A stretch of 64,000 bases of DNA from Gemmatimonadota bacterium (GTDB lineage: Bacteria; Gemmatimonadota; Gemmatimonadetes; Gemmatimonadales; GWC2-71-9), in contig QHUS01000057.1 of assembly GCA_003222035.1 (NCBI GenBank), positions 1 to 64,000 on the forward strand, read 5' to 3'. Below, piece by piece: positions 36,781 through 51,300 of this stretch (positions are counted from its first letter, which is position 1; each line of letters begins with the position of its first letter). The position numbers were made by a program, and so were the translations under genes. Under the pieces are notes generated by a model, which saw nothing but the letters and a program-made list of their open reading frames with translations, was not told the DNA's origin and searched no databases.

Positions 36781-37686
36781 GTGACCCAGCGGCCGCGACC
36801 GGTGCGCGGCCTGCCTGTCGTCGGCATCATCGGGCCGGGTCGTGCGGGCGTCGGATTGGCGTTGGCGCTCGCGCGAGCGGGCTACGACGTCCGGCTGCAC
36901 GGGCGCCGCAAGAAGCCCGTGCCGAAGCCGCTCGCCCTCACCGTCGGTCCCGAACATCAGCCGCCCGCCTGGATCCCTCAGGCGGGCGTCGTCATTCTCG
37001 CCGTACGGGACGATGCCATCGGGCCCCTCGCGGACGCGCTGGCCCGCGCGGGCGCGATCCACGCCGAGCACGTCGTGCTGCACCTATCAGGAGCGCTCGG
37101 CCAGGAGGCGCTCGGAGCCCTGGTCGGATCCCGCGCCGCGCTCGGGTCGCTCCACCCGCTGCAAACGGTCTCTGACCCCGAGCGCGCGGGCGACCGGCTC
37201 AAAGGGGCATGGGCGGCCGTGGAAGGTATGCCGCGAGCCGTGCAGGCGGCGGAGCAGCTGGCGCAGAGCCTCGGCATGCACGCCTTTCGCATCGCTTCGA
37301 AGGCGAAAGCGATCTACCACGCGGGGGCCGTGTTCGCGTCCAACTATTGCGTGGTCGTGGAAGCCGTGGCGCAGCGCCTGTTGCGACACGCGGGCCTGTC
37401 GGACGCGGACGCCTGGCGCGCCCTGCGGCCGTTGGTGGAAGGGACGCTCGAGAACCTCAGTCGCCAAGCGCCGCTGGAGGCCCTGACTGGCCCGGTGGCA
37501 CGGGGCGACCGGGCAACCATCCGCCGTCATCTCGAGGCGCTAACGCACGACGACGCCGTACTGTACCGCGCGCTGGGGCGGGCGGCGCTCGAGTTGGCGC
37601 AGAAGCAGGGGATGGACGAGACGACCGCAGCACAGGTAGCAGCGGAGCTGGGGACGGATCTGCCACCCGTGATGCGAAAGACGTAA
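36781..37686 (+). CDS. Rossmann-like / DUF2520 protein
   Basis: VVGIIGPGRAGVGLALALARAGYDV, HLSGALG, GSLHPLQTVSDP, KAIYHAGAVFASNYCVVVEAVAQ. Confidence 0.85.
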   Translation: MTQRPRPVRGLPVVGIIGPGRAGVGLALALARAGYDVRLHGRRKKPVPKPLALTVGPEHQPPAWIPQAGVVILAVRDDAIGPLADALARAGAIHAEHVVLHLSGALGQEALGALVGSRAALGSLHPLQTVSDPERAGDRLKGAWAAVEGMPRAVQAAEQLAQSLGMHAFRIASKAKAIYHAGAVFASNYCVVVEAVAQRLLRHAGLSDADAWRALRPLVEGTLENLSRQAPLEALTGPVARGDRATIRRHLEALTHDDAVLYRALGRAALELAQKQGMDETTAAQVAAELGTDLPPVMRKT

Positions 37687-37688
37687 GT

Positions 37689-37702
37689 GCGTGTCGACAC
37701 GC
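37689..37702. promoter_or_regulatory. Perfect 14-bp palindrome GCGTGTCGACACGC
   Basis: Direct reading, just after the DUF2520 gene stop and upstream of the next gene. Confidence 0.35.
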
Positions 37703-37835
37703 CGCGGTATGCGGGCGGCGTGCGCTTGGACGCGGTTTGTGTGACGGGCGCCACCGCCCGGCTCGTCATCGAAGACAGACTGTAGACTCGCGCCCTCCGT
37801 GAAGTATAGGCCTCCACGAGAGCCAGGAGGGTACG

Positions 37836-38348
37836 ATGCGTGCTTGCATAGTTTTGTTTGCGTTGCTGGCGACGCCGCTGGTCGTCGGCGTGTCGCAGAT
37901 CCCACCAGAGTTGCCCGGCAACAGCGCCTGCGACAACGGCCAGGGCGACGAGATTCGCTCGGACTCAGGCACCGTGCACGCGCATCAGGGACTATGCGTG
38001 CCTCAACCGCCCCCCTCGACGTGCGGTGCGGCGCCGGCAGGAGGCGGCACCGCCACGATCACAGGGCAGGTGTTCCAGGACGTCGCCCCCGACTTCCCGG
38101 GGCTCGAGAACTGGTGCGTCGATCTCACCGGCCCGGTGAGCGGCTCCATGGTCACAGACCCCTCAGGGAACTACCGGTTCTCCAGTCTGCCCGCGGGCAC
38201 CTACCTGGTGTGTCTGGAAGTCCAGACCGGTTGGCACGAGACGCGTCCGTCCAACGGGGCCAGTTGCCCGGGCGGGCTCGGTTACTCGTTTAGCCTCGCC
38301 GATGGCGACATGGCGGGTATGAACGACTTTGGAGTTGTCACGCCGTAG
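37836..38348 (+). CDS. Secreted protein with SdrD B-like/carboxypeptidase-regulatory-like domain
   Basis: Signal peptide MRACIVLFALLATPLVVGVSQ; ITGQVFQDVAPDFPGLENWCVDLTGPVSGSMVTDPSGNYRFSSLPAGTYLVCLEVQTGW. Confidence 0.75.
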   Translation: MRACIVLFALLATPLVVGVSQIPPELPGNSACDNGQGDEIRSDSGTVHAHQGLCVPQPPPSTCGAAPAGGGTATITGQVFQDVAPDFPGLENWCVDLTGPVSGSMVTDPSGNYRFSSLPAGTYLVCLEVQTGWHETRPSNGASCPGGLGYSFSLADGDMAGMNDFGVVTP

Positions 38349-38372
38349 CGTGAGCTGAGGACCGGTTAACGG

Positions 38373-38397
38373 GGCCCCGGGCAGTCTCGCCGGGGCC
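38373..38397 (+). terminator. GC-rich hairpin downstream of SdrD-like gene
   Basis: GGCCCCGG-N9-CCGGGGCC stem-loop; no clear T-tract. Confidence 0.5.
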
Positions 38398-38489
38398 TCG
38401 TCGCAGTAGAAAACATAGTATATCATCGTCAAAGTTGACAAAACAATATCAAAATCGCACCTTTGGCTCGGATCCAAAGAGACCGGGCC

Positions 38490-39284
38490 ATGGCCGCAAA
38501 GCAGCCGATCGCCAGCTACTCCGACTTCCTGAAGGCGCTGCTGAGCGACCGGGAGCGGTTTTTTGAGGAGGTCGTCGACGGGGTCGCGCTCCGTCACAAG
38601 CTCCGCTCTGCCGTCGTCACGATCGTCGCGTTTGCGGGGTTCTTTGGATTCGTCGCCGGCGCGTACTCGGGACCGGCACAAGCGGTGTCGGCCGGCGTCA
38701 AGCTGCCGTTTCTGTTCTTCGCGACGTTCATCGTATGCTTCCCCGCGTTCTACGTGGTGCAGGTGCTCGTCGGTTCACGCTTGCGCCTGTTGCAGGTCGT
38801 CGTTCTGGTGCTCGGTGCCCTGGCGCTCACCTCTGTGCTGCTCGCCGCGTTCGTACCGATTACGGCGTTCTTTCTCGTCACTGGCGCGAACTACTACTTC
38901 CAGCATCTGCTCAACATCGTAATCGCGGGCGTGGCAGGGCTGTTCGGGATGTATGCCCTGCACGACGGGCTCAGTGTCGTTTGCGAGAAACGCGGGGTGT
39001 ATCCGCGGAAGGCGCTCACCATCATGCGCGCCTGGGCGCTGTTGTTCGCGTTTGTCGGGATCCAGCTAGCATGGACGCTGCGCCCGTTCCTGGGGGATCG
39101 CAATCAGCCTTTCCAGGTGTTCGGCAGGTACCAGGGCAACTTCTACGCGGCGATCATCTACGCGATGAACAAGCTGTTGCAGGGAGACGAAAAGCCTGCG
39201 GCGCCGCGCAGCCGGCTCGACGCCATGCCGCGATTTCCGATCGACACCGTGGCCGATACCACCGGGCGACGCAGGCAGCCATGA
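38490..39284 (+). CDS. Multi-pass membrane protein, Yip1-like
   Basis: Several TM helices; cytoplasmic N-terminal SDFLKALLSDRERFFEEVVDG. Confidence 0.6.
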   Translation: MAAKQPIASYSDFLKALLSDRERFFEEVVDGVALRHKLRSAVVTIVAFAGFFGFVAGAYSGPAQAVSAGVKLPFLFFATFIVCFPAFYVVQVLVGSRLRLLQVVVLVLGALALTSVLLAAFVPITAFFLVTGANYYFQHLLNIVIAGVAGLFGMYALHDGLSVVCEKRGVYPRKALTIMRAWALLFAFVGIQLAWTLRPFLGDRNQPFQVFGRYQGNFYAAIIYAMNKLLQGDEKPAAPRSRLDAMPRFPIDTVADTTGRRRQP

Positions 39285-39502
39285 CGGGGGATGGCAGCAA
39301 GGAGATCCTGACGCTCGAAGAGGTCGCGACGTATCTGCGACTCACGCCGCAGACGATCTACAAGTGGGCGCAGGAGAAACGGATTCCCGCGGCCAAGCTT
39401 GGGAAGGAATGGCGTTTTCGGAAGAGCATCATCGATCGCTGGCTGGACGAGCAGATCTTGAGCAGCGATTCGGGGTTCGAGCACTTGAAGAAGGACTACT
39501 GA
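39281..39502 (+). CDS. Excisionase-type helix-turn-helix protein
   Basis: ILTLEEVATYLRLTPQTIYKWAQEKRIPAAKLGKEWRFRKSIIDRWL. Confidence 0.88.
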   Translation: MTGDGSKEILTLEEVATYLRLTPQTIYKWAQEKRIPAAKLGKEWRFRKSIIDRWLDEQILSSDSGFEHLKKDY

Positions 39503-40197
39503 TCCACTACTCGCACTCCTGCGGGCGGTGAAAAAGTCAGCTCGCGGCCAGGGACGCCCCCGTTGACCCGGATGTTGCGCAAGGTCACCGTCCGCCGCTG
39601 GCTCGAAGACTCCGTGATGTCGAGGCGGCGCACGAGCCCGTCTTCCCGTCCGACCCAGATCGTCGCCTCGCTGTAAGGCGCGTCGCGCCCCATGGGTACG
39701 AGCCGCACCACATCCGCCATACCCTCGGGCAGCGAGTCTGCCCGGACGTACGAGGCCGTGTACCGCTCGTGGGGGCGCTCCACGAACTGGCCGATGAGAT
39801 TCGGTCCGGTCGTGCCGTAGTCCGGGATGCGGGACCGGATCACTTGTCCGGGCGTCGTGCTCGGCGTGTAGAGCCAGAGAAAGCGCCCGTCGGCGACGAT
39901 GCGATCGCCCTTGGGCGCCGTGAAGCGCATGGCGAACCGGCTGGGTCGCATCTGGTACAGCCGCCCGTGCGTCGTGTCGGGCGCGCCGATCATCGGGTTC
40001 ACGATGACCTGGTCGAAGTTTGCCGAGAGGCTGGTGATCGTCTGGTAGACCTGGCTCGCGTGGTCGAGGATGGGCCAGGGGTCGGGGCTCTGGAGGCCGA
40101 GGGAAAGCCCGATCGCAAGAAACGCGGAACATGCGTACCAGCGTTGGCTCGGCTGTTCCGCGTTCCGACTTCCGCGTTCCGCGTTTTCCGTTCTCAC
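39496..40197 (-). CDS. LolA-like outer-membrane lipoprotein carrier protein
   Basis: [29 protein letters not shown]...[45 protein letters not shown] start overlaps aroF stop. Confidence 0.8.
   Translation of the reverse strand: MRTENAERGSRNAEQPSQRWYACSAFLAIGLSLGLQSPDPWPILDHASQVYQTITSLSANFDQVIVNPMIGAPDTTHGRLYQMRPSRFAMRFTAPKGDRIVADGRFLWLYTPSTTPGQVIRSRIPDYGTTGPNLIGQFVERPHERYTASYVRADSLPEGMADVVRLVPMGRDAPYSEATIWVGREDGLVRRLDITESSSQRRTVTLRNIRVNGGVPGRELTFSPPAGVRVVDQ
40152..40197 (-). repeat. Heptamer array (GGAACGC/GGAAGTC units) spanning aroF stop and LolA start
   Basis: On minus strand GTGAGAACGGAAAACGCGGAACGCGGAAGTCGGAACGCGGAACA. Confidence 0.85.
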
Positions 40198-41234
40198 GCC
40201 CCCACCGACGCCGGCTCCGCCACCCGTCGCCCGATCACCTCGGCGATCACCCGGATCTCGCGCATCAGCTGGGCGAACTGGTCGGGAAAGAGGGTCTGCG
40301 CGCCGTCGGACAGCGCCTGATCGGGATTGGGGTGCACTTCCACGATGATGCCGTCCGCCCCCGCCGCGACCGCCGCGCGCGCCATCGGGATCACCTTGTC
40401 GCGCAGCCCGGTGCCGTGGGACGGATCCGCGATGATCGGGAGGTGCGACAGCTTGTGCACGACGGGAATGGCGGTGAGATCGAACACGTTGCGGGTCGCG
40501 GTGTCGAAGCCGCGAATGCCCCGCTCGCACAGGATCACGTCGTGGTTCCCTTCGGCGAGCACGTATTCCGCCGAGAGGAGCAGCTCCTCGATCGTTGCCG
40601 ACATCCCGCGCTTCAGCAGCACGGCCTTCTTGGCCCGACCCGCCGCCTTGAGGAGCGACGAGTTCTGCATGTTGCGGGCGCCGATCTGAATGATGTCCGC
40701 GATCTCTGCGACGTATGCCACGCCCTCCGGGTCCATCGCCTCGGTGCAGACGAGCAGGCCCGTCTCCTCGCGCGCCTTGGCCAGGAGCTTCAGCCCCGGG
40801 CGTCCCAGTCCCTGGAAGGCGTAGGGGGACGTGCGGGGCTTCCACGCGCCGCCGCGCAGGATGACCGCGCCCGCCTCCTTGACGAGCCGCGCCGCCTCGA
40901 TGATCTGCCGCTCGCTCTCCACGGAGCACGGGCCCGCGATGGTCACGACGTCGGTGCCGCCGACGGCGACGCCGCCCGGGAGCCGCACGACGGTGTTCTC
41001 TTCCTTCCACTCGCGACTCACCTGCTTGTACGGCTTGGTGACGTGAATGACGTCCTGCACGCCGGGGAGGCCTTCCAGACGCGACGCGTCCACGCGACCG
41101 TCGTTGCCGACGAGGCCGACGGCGGTGCGCTGCGCCCCCGGCATGAGCTGGGCTTTGTAGCCCATCTCCTGAATCACTGCGATGACGCGCCGGACCTCGT
41201 CGTCGGTCGCGCCGTGCCGCATCACGATGAGCAC
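40194..41234 (-). CDS. aroF: 3-deoxy-7-phosphoheptulonate synthase
   Basis: [38 protein letters not shown]-like, [54 protein letters not shown]. Confidence 0.95.
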   Translation of the reverse strand: MLIVMRHGATDDEVRRVIAVIQEMGYKAQLMPGAQRTAVGLVGNDGRVDASRLEGLPGVQDVIHVTKPYKQVSREWKEENTVVRLPGGVAVGGTDVVTIAGPCSVESERQIIEAARLVKEAGAVILRGGAWKPRTSPYAFQGLGRPGLKLLAKAREETGLLVCTEAMDPEGVAYVAEIADIIQIGARNMQNSSLLKAAGRAKKAVLLKRGMSATIEELLLSAEYVLAEGNHDVILCERGIRGFDTATRNVFDLTAIPVVHKLSHLPIIADPSHGTGLRDKVIPMARAAVAAGADGIIVEVHPNPDQALSDGAQTLFPDQFAQLMREIRVIAEVIGRRVAEPASVGA

Positions 41235-41237
41235 GTG

Positions 41238-42017
41238 CTACTTGCCTCCGCGTCCCCCACCGATGGTAAACCGGTCCCCGTCGCGGGCTGCCGTCACCCG
41301 TCCCGTGAACCGCTGTCCGGCCACTCGTGCCGGGTCCGTAGTTTCCACCGGCGGATAGAAGTGCGTCAAGACGAGGTGCCGAGCGCCGGCCTCCCGGGCC
41401 AGGTCGCCCGCCTGCTCCGGTGTGAGATGCATGTCCGTCGCCATCTCTTTGGGGAGAGAGCACTCGGCGAGCAGCAGATCGGCGCCCGCGGCCCAGCGAG
41501 CCAGCTCTTTCGACGGCCCGGTATCGCCGGTGTACACGAGGCGGCCCTCCGGGGCCGTGAGTGAGAGCGCGACGCTCTCCGGGGTGTGCGGCACCGGGTG
41601 CGTCTCGAGGCTCACTTCCGCGTCGAGCGGAAACGGCTCGCCCGCCTGCACATCGAGGATCCCGATCGGAAAGCCGGGGTCGAGCAGCCAGGGGCCGTAC
41701 CCTTCGGCGAGCTGTTTGACCAGCCGGACCACGCCGCGGGGCCCGAGGATCACGAGGGGTTCCTGGCGCGGCGGCGCGGTCGTGTACTTGAGGGCGTACA
41801 CGAGCATGGGCAGCTCGCCCCAGTGGTCGGGGTGGAAGTGGGAGAGCACGACGTGGGTGACCTGATGCCAGGGCAGGCCGAATAGCGCGAGGTGGTGCAG
41901 GGCTCCCGCCCCGCAGTCGAGCAGGATCTTGAGATTGCCTCGACCGACCCAATGGCACGCCGATGTCCGGGTGGCCGACGGCGCGACGGTCCCCGTGCCG
42001 ACGGTGACGAGGTCCAT
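41238..42017 (-). CDS. RNase Z-like MBL-fold hydrolase
   Basis: LLDCGAGALHHLALFGLPWHQVTHVVLSHFHPDHWGELPMLVYALKYT, VYTGDTGP, LTPEQAGDLAREAGARHLVLTHFYP. Confidence 0.9.
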   Translation of the reverse strand: MDLVTVGTGTVAPSATRTSACHWVGRGNLKILLDCGAGALHHLALFGLPWHQVTHVVLSHFHPDHWGELPMLVYALKYTTAPPRQEPLVILGPRGVVRLVKQLAEGYGPWLLDPGFPIGILDVQAGEPFPLDAEVSLETHPVPHTPESVALSLTAPEGRLVYTGDTGPSKELARWAAGADLLLAECSLPKEMATDMHLTPEQAGDLAREAGARHLVLTHFYPPVETTDPARVAGQRFTGRVTAARDGDRFTIGGGRGGK

Positions 42018-45499
<3,482 letters not shown>

Positions 45500-45503
<4 letters not shown>

Positions 45504-46828
45504 GGTGTGGTCCCGCCCTCCCCCCTCGTGCGAGTGATGAGCGTGGCGTGCACGCCGGCCCGCTTGAGCCGTGTCTCGAGCAGGCCCGCCTGTTCCGTCG
45601 TCTCGAACGCGCCGACGAGCACGCGTGCCGTCGAGTCCTCGCTCCACGCGACCGCGGGGATGCCCCGGGCGCGCAACCGTGTGGCGGCCGCCGAGCCGTG
45701 GCCCTCTCTCACCAGGAAGGAGTACGGCGCACGCAGCACATCGCCCTGGCCGCGCGCGGCGAGGCCGCGCTTCCACAGGCCGGCGCGCGCGCCGACGGCT
45801 GCCTCCCGCGTCGGGAACGCGCCCGCGAGTACGCGATACCACACCGTGCCGCTGGCGGTCTCACCGGCTCCTCCGCGCGCGCTCAACGCAACCGGCGTGA
45901 CGAATGGCGTCACGCCGCCATCGGTCGCGAGCCGGTCGGCGAGCGCGAGCGCTTTGTCGAGGCCGGCGTACGCCGCGAGCTGAACGGTCCAGGCGAGGGT
46001 GTCGACACGCGGCGGCGGGACCACGGCGATGGGGCGCGCGCGAGGCAGTGCCGCTGGGGCCGCTGGCGCGACCAGCCTGGCGTGCTCGGCTCCGCGAGCG
46101 AACAGCGCCCAGCCCCCCGCCGCGCCAGCCGCCAGCGTTGCCGCCACCATGACCGGGCGTACCCGCCGGCGCGCCGAGCCCCGTAGTTGCGCGGATATCC
46201 GCCCCGGTGGCGGCGCGACGGCGCGTGGGTCCGACGCCGCGGCGGACGCGGTGTCGGGGGTCCAGCGCTCGCGCACGACGCCGAGCAGCGGAACGCCCCG
46301 CTCCATCACGGCCGTGATGCCCTGACCGATGGACGATTCCGGTTCGTAGCCGTCTGGCGAGAGCACGAACAGTCCGTCGGGCACCGTCGCCAGCCGGGCG
46401 AGCGCACCGGCCGAAAGGTAGAGGAGCAACAGGGCGTCTTCGACCCGGAAGCCGCCATGCAGCTTCTTCCAGCGCGGGTTCGCGAACAGGTCGCCGGCGT
46501 GCGCCGTCACCGTTCCCGCGCCGATGAAGAACACCCGGTCCACCTCGCGCGCCGCCTTGGTGAGCGACACGTCGTACTCGAACGCGTCGACGATTCCCTC
46601 GGTGGGTGCGAGACCGACGGTCTCGTGAAGGGTGGGATGCTCCAGCCACAGGTCCACGAGGGCGATGCGCCGCTCGCTCAGCGCCGCGGCGCGCGCGACG
46701 TCCCACGCCGCGCCCGCGGTCCACTTGAGGTCGCCGCTCGCGGGCACCAGCGCCACGAGGGCCTGGCCTGCGACGAGCGACGGCACGAGCCCGTCGAGGC
46801 GCGAGCGTGGCAGGGGGCGGACGGTCAC
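45500..46828 (-). CDS. Degenerate CpsD/ParA-like domain, TM helix and C-terminal SPOR-like repeats
   Basis: IALVDLWLEHPTLHETVGLAPTEGIVDAFEYDVSL resembles CpsD-type NTPases but no GKT Walker A; TM VMVAATLAAGAAGGWALF; VQLAAYAGLDKALALADRL and VLVGAFETTEQAGLLETRLKRAG. Confidence 0.65.
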
Positions 46829-48351
46829 GGCGTCGGTTGGTAAATCCAGAAGGGCCGGCCCAGCTTCCGGCCGATGGCCTCCGCCTGCGCCCGCGTGGGG
46901 TAGGGTCCGAGCACCACTCGGAACCCGTCGTCCGGATTGCGCGGCGGCAGCACCCGCGCCGCCAGTCCCGCGCGGCTGAGCTGCTGCGCCATCTCCGACG
47001 ACCAGGCCTCGTTCTGCGAGGTGGACACCTGCACGTACATCGGGCCCTCCGGCCCCGCCGTGTCCGCGGCGACCTGATCCCCCGGGGTCCCGCCGTCCGC
47101 AAACGCGCCACGATACCCGCCGCGGGGCCGCCAGCCCGTGAGAATCCACAAGTCTGACCCGCCGCCCTTCACCCGTCCCGCGGCCGTGAGTGAGTCGGCC
47201 CGGTAGGCGATCACGTCGTCACCCTGGCGCACGAGCAACGCGCCGTCCGGGGCGATTGCCGGCAGGTCGGGGCGCCACGCGCACGCCAGCGCGCCCACGA
47301 GCCGCTTTACCGGGAGGTCCACGACCCAGACGGAGTCTCCGATATTCGGCTTCGCCAAGAGCCAGCGCCCCAGCGGGTCGAGCCGGATTATGGCGGCGGG
47401 AAGTGGGAGCGCGATGCCGTCGATCTCTTCGCGTTCGTAGCGATCGATCGCCGCCAGTCCGGGCTGAGTGCGCCGGGCTACGTAGATGCGGTGTCCGCTC
47501 GGCGAGAACACCAGCGCGCGAGGGTGATCGGCGAGCGACACGAACCCCGGGTCTCGGCGGCCGAGCGGATCCATGAGGAGGACGCCCGAATCCGTGGCGA
47601 CGGCCACCAAGTCTCCCCAACGCGTCGAGGCGACGTCGCTGCCCGTCGGCAAGGGCCGGCTGGTGGCGGGCTGGTCGGCGGCCGCGGTCACGAGCGCCGG
47701 CGGATCGGCGACGACCAGCCGTTGATCGGCTGCTCCGAACATCTGGATCGGCACGCCCGGGAGCGCCTGAGGCCACGCCACTCGCACGCGGCGCGCGACG
47801 CTCACGACGCGCCGCTTGGCGTCGACCGTATACAGCGTGCCGTCCGGACCGAGCGTCGCCTTTTCGATACCACTCGCCACGGTGTCGATGCGGGCGCTCC
47901 CGAGGTCGAGAGCCAGAACGTCGCTCTTGGGAGCGGTCGGGGTCGTATCCGGTTTCGCGCGCGGCGGCTTCTTCTTGGGCGTCGAGTCCTTCGATGGTGT
48001 CGTGACGTAGAGAAACTCAGTCTCGACATCGAGGCCGATCACTCGCTCCACGGGAGGGAGTTTGCCGCGAATCGCTGTCGGGACCTCGGCCATGGTGGGG
48101 AGGCGGTATACTCTCGGTGTGCCTCCCTTGGTCGGGATCCTGATGGCGACGCCGCCGGGTCGGGTCGGGGCGGCGGCGGGCTTCGTAGTGGGCGCCTTCG
48201 TAATCGTTTGCTTGCCATGTAGTTGCGACGATTCCGCGGCGGGCGCCCGGGACCGGCAGCCCCAGAGCGCCAAGCTGGCAAGCAGGAGGAACGATCTGCG
48301 AGTAAGCAAATGGCCTCGCCGGAAAATAGGCAACCGGCGAGGCCAGGACAA
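46825..48351 (-). CDS. Putative lipoprotein with beta-propeller-like region and C-terminal SPOR domain
   Basis: RRSFLLLASLALWGC lipobox; PRALVFSPSGHRIYVARRTQPGLAAIDRYE; YVQVSTSQNEAWSSEMAQQLSRAGLAARVLPP...VVLGPYPTRAQAEAIGRKLGRP. Confidence 0.7.
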   Translation of the reverse strand: MSWPRRLPIFRRGHLLTRRSFLLLASLALWGCRSRAPAAESSQLHGKQTITKAPTTKPAAAPTRPGGVAIRIPTKGGTPRVYRLPTMAEVPTAIRGKLPPVERVIGLDVETEFLYVTTPSKDSTPKKKPPRAKPDTTPTAPKSDVLALDLGSARIDTVASGIEKATLGPDGTLYTVDAKRRVVSVARRVRVAWPQALPGVPIQMFGAADQRLVVADPPALVTAAADQPATSRPLPTGSDVASTRWGDLVAVATDSGVLLMDPLGRRDPGFVSLADHPRALVFSPSGHRIYVARRTQPGLAAIDRYEREEIDGIALPLPAAIIRLDPLGRWLLAKPNIGDSVWVVDLPVKRLVGALACAWRPDLPAIAPDGALLVRQGDDVIAYRADSLTAAGRVKGGGSDLWILTGWRPRGGYRGAFADGGTPGDQVAADTAGPEGPMYVQVSTSQNEAWSSEMAQQLSRAGLAARVLPPRNPDDGFRVVLGPYPTRAQAEAIGRKLGRPFWIYQPTP

Positions 48352-48370
48352 GTGTTTGAGCGGTGCGGAG

Positions 48371-51300
48371 TTAGAACGTTGGGCCGAGGCTCACCGTCCA
48401 GTACGCCGTGTCGTGTGGTCGGGAGAGCGGTTTGGTGTAGTCGAACCGCAGGATCACGAACCCCAAGGCGTTCATGCGAATTGACGCGCCCCAGCTACGC
48501 AGCGGGGCCCGCAGGATGGCCGATTGCGCCACGCCGGCCCACAGCGGCGGGCGGTCCCACTTGATGATCGAGTTCGAGTACCACGCGATCCCCGCATCGT
48601 AGAAAATGGCGCCCTCGATGGGGGGGAGCCCTACCGGCAGGAAGCCGAGTATGAGGCTGCGGGTCAGGGGGAAGCGCAGCTCGGCGTTCGCCACCGCGAT
48701 GCGCGACCCGCTGAGCTGGTCGAGCTCCGGACACGTGCTCGCGGACTGCCGCTGGATGCACTCGTGGTTGATGATCGAGCCGGACGTGTAGCCGCGGATC
48801 AGATCGGTGTTGCCCAAGAACAGGGGGAACTGGTCGCCATCGCGGCCGAACCGCCCGTACATCGCGGTACGGATGGCGATGGTGAACGGCCGCGCGAACA
48901 GGTAGCGCCGAAAATCGACCACGGCCCCGAGGAACTGCCAGTTGCCGAAGCTCGGCGAAGCCTCGAGCCGCCACCGGGAGCCCGAGAACGGGCCGACGAA
49001 TCCGAACAGCGAGTTGTCGTGGACCAGGCCCACCTGGGGACCGAAGTAGGTGAGCGACGGCCCGTCGATCGTCACAGGGTCGCTCACGCCGATGACGTTG
49101 CCGAACGCGTCGGTCAGGTATTGCTGCTGCTGCACGCCCTGGGTCATGTTCGAGATGTGGCTCCCGAACTCCAGGCGGGTGAAGCGGTCGAACGGGTAAA
49201 AGGTCTGCGCGAACGCGTCGCGAATGACGTAGCGCGCCAGCCGCGGCGTGACGATGAACGTGTTCCCGCTCGGGTCAGCGGGGTTCGCCTCTACCGTGGT
49301 CGGAAGGTAGAAGTACACCGGGTACTGGGATGCGCCGAGCACCCAGTTGAGGCGGTGCGCCTGGTTGATGTAGGCCGCGAGGGCTTGGGCCTCGCTGATC
49401 CGACCGTTGATGGCGAGGGAGAACAGCAACGAGTGGTTGCCGAGGATATCGGACAGCGTGATCGCGGTCCCGCCGTAGACACCGGAGCCGAAGTTGTCGC
49501 GGGCGTAGCCGACCGTGGGTCGCGCCACGTAGTCCGGGCTGAACTTCGTGCTGTAGTTCTTCAACGTGAACTCGCTCGTATCCGGCAACGCGGGAGACGA
49601 GTTAAGCAGGTCCTTCACCGTGACCGGCGCCAGCGCGGAGCCTGAATCACCCGCCTGGGGCGGCGTGCCGGACGCTCGGAAGCCGCTGGGTGTGCGGTAC
49701 ACCGACGTGCGGCCGCGCAGCGCGGGATCGGCACGCACCACCGCCGCGGCCACCGTGTTCGTCGAGGTCGAGACAGACGGAAGCCCACGACGCAGGGCGG
49801 CCATGAGCGACGTCACCGGCGGGGTCTTGGGGCCCTCGTACGGTTCGCGCTTGAGGGACCGCGGGTTGTCAACGGCGTACACGTTGTACTCGCCGTCCTC
49901 GTAGTAGGCGAAGGCGAGGCGGTCCGCCTCGTGCGCCCACGAGAGGCAGGGGGACAGGGCCGTGATCCCGGAGACGCCGGTGAACACGTCAGTCAGCTCG
50001 TAGATGTTCGTGTCGGTGAAGTCGTAGAGAAAGATGTTGCTGATCCCGGTGCGGTCCGAGACGAACGCCAGCGACCGGCCGTCCGGTGCCCACGCGGGGT
50101 CGATGTTCTTCCCCTGATCCATGTGACGCAGCAACTCGATCGAGCCGTCCTGGAGGTGGAGCAGCGCGATCCGCATGTTGCCGAATTTCAGCGTCGAGAA
50201 GTCGGTCCCGGGGCCGCGGTCGGTGACGAAGGCGATCGTCTTGCCGTCGGGGGACCAGGACGGCTCGAGGTCCGCGTACTTGTCGTGCGTGAGGCGCTGC
50301 AGGCCCGTCCCGTCGGTGTTCACGATGAACAGGTCCGACAGGCCGCCGTCGTACCCGGTGAACACGATCCGCGAGCCATCCGGCGACCAGGACGGCGTGG
50401 TAAGGCCGTTGAAGGGGATGCGGATGCGGCGGAGCTCCTTGTCCTTCTTCACGTCGAGGATCACGAGGTCGTCGCGATCCTTGTGCTTCGCCGCGATCGC
50501 GAAGTAGCGCCCGTCCGGGGAGAACGAGCCCGCCGAATTGATGAACCGCAAGCTCTCATAGTTCGAGTTGAGCGTGGACTTCACCAGCCGCCGGATGACT
50601 CGCCCCGTCTCCGCATCCGCGAGATAGAGATCCACGAAAAACGAGTTCTTCTCGCTGAAGTAGGCGATGTAGTGCCCGTCGGGGGCGAGGGCCGGGGCCA
50701 GGTGGAGCGTGCCTTCCGAGCGTCGTTCCGTGAGCAGCGGCTGGGAGATGCGCCGGGCGCGGTAGTGGTCGGCGAGTTGCGGCAGGAACGTCGTCTGAAT
50801 CGCGTCGCGCCACTCGCTCGAAAGGTCATCGAGCGTCACCCCGAGCGCGCGTTTGAAGCCGCCGTCGACGCCGGCGGCCACGGAGGTCTGCAGGATCTGA
50901 CCGATCGCTTCATCGCCCCACTTTTCTCCCACGAATGCCCAGAGCGCATGGCCGAACCGATAAGGAAAGATCCGGGGGTCGAACGTCATCTCCTCAATGG
51001 TCGGCAGGTGGCCTTCGAGGGAGGCGTCCCGTAGCCACATGGACGTGTGCGGGTCGATCGGCCCGATCGAGAGATACTCCGCCATGCCCTCCATGAACCA
51101 GCCCGGCAGATTGGCGTTGACGAGCGTCTGCACGCCGGCACCGATGTGGCCGCGACTGATCACGTCGTACTGGAACTGGTGCACCATCTCGTGGCCCAGG
51201 ACGTGCTCCAGCTCCGCGTACGTGCCGGTGAAGGGCAACACCATCCGGTGCTTGAAGAACTCCGTGAACCCGCCTGTTCCCTCGCCGAGATCCTCGCTCG

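Noticed and set aside
40198-41958. N-terminal part of the 820-aa minus-strand ORF
   Set aside because: Same-strand alternative frame of aroF and the RNase Z-like gene; only the C-terminal LolA portion is real.
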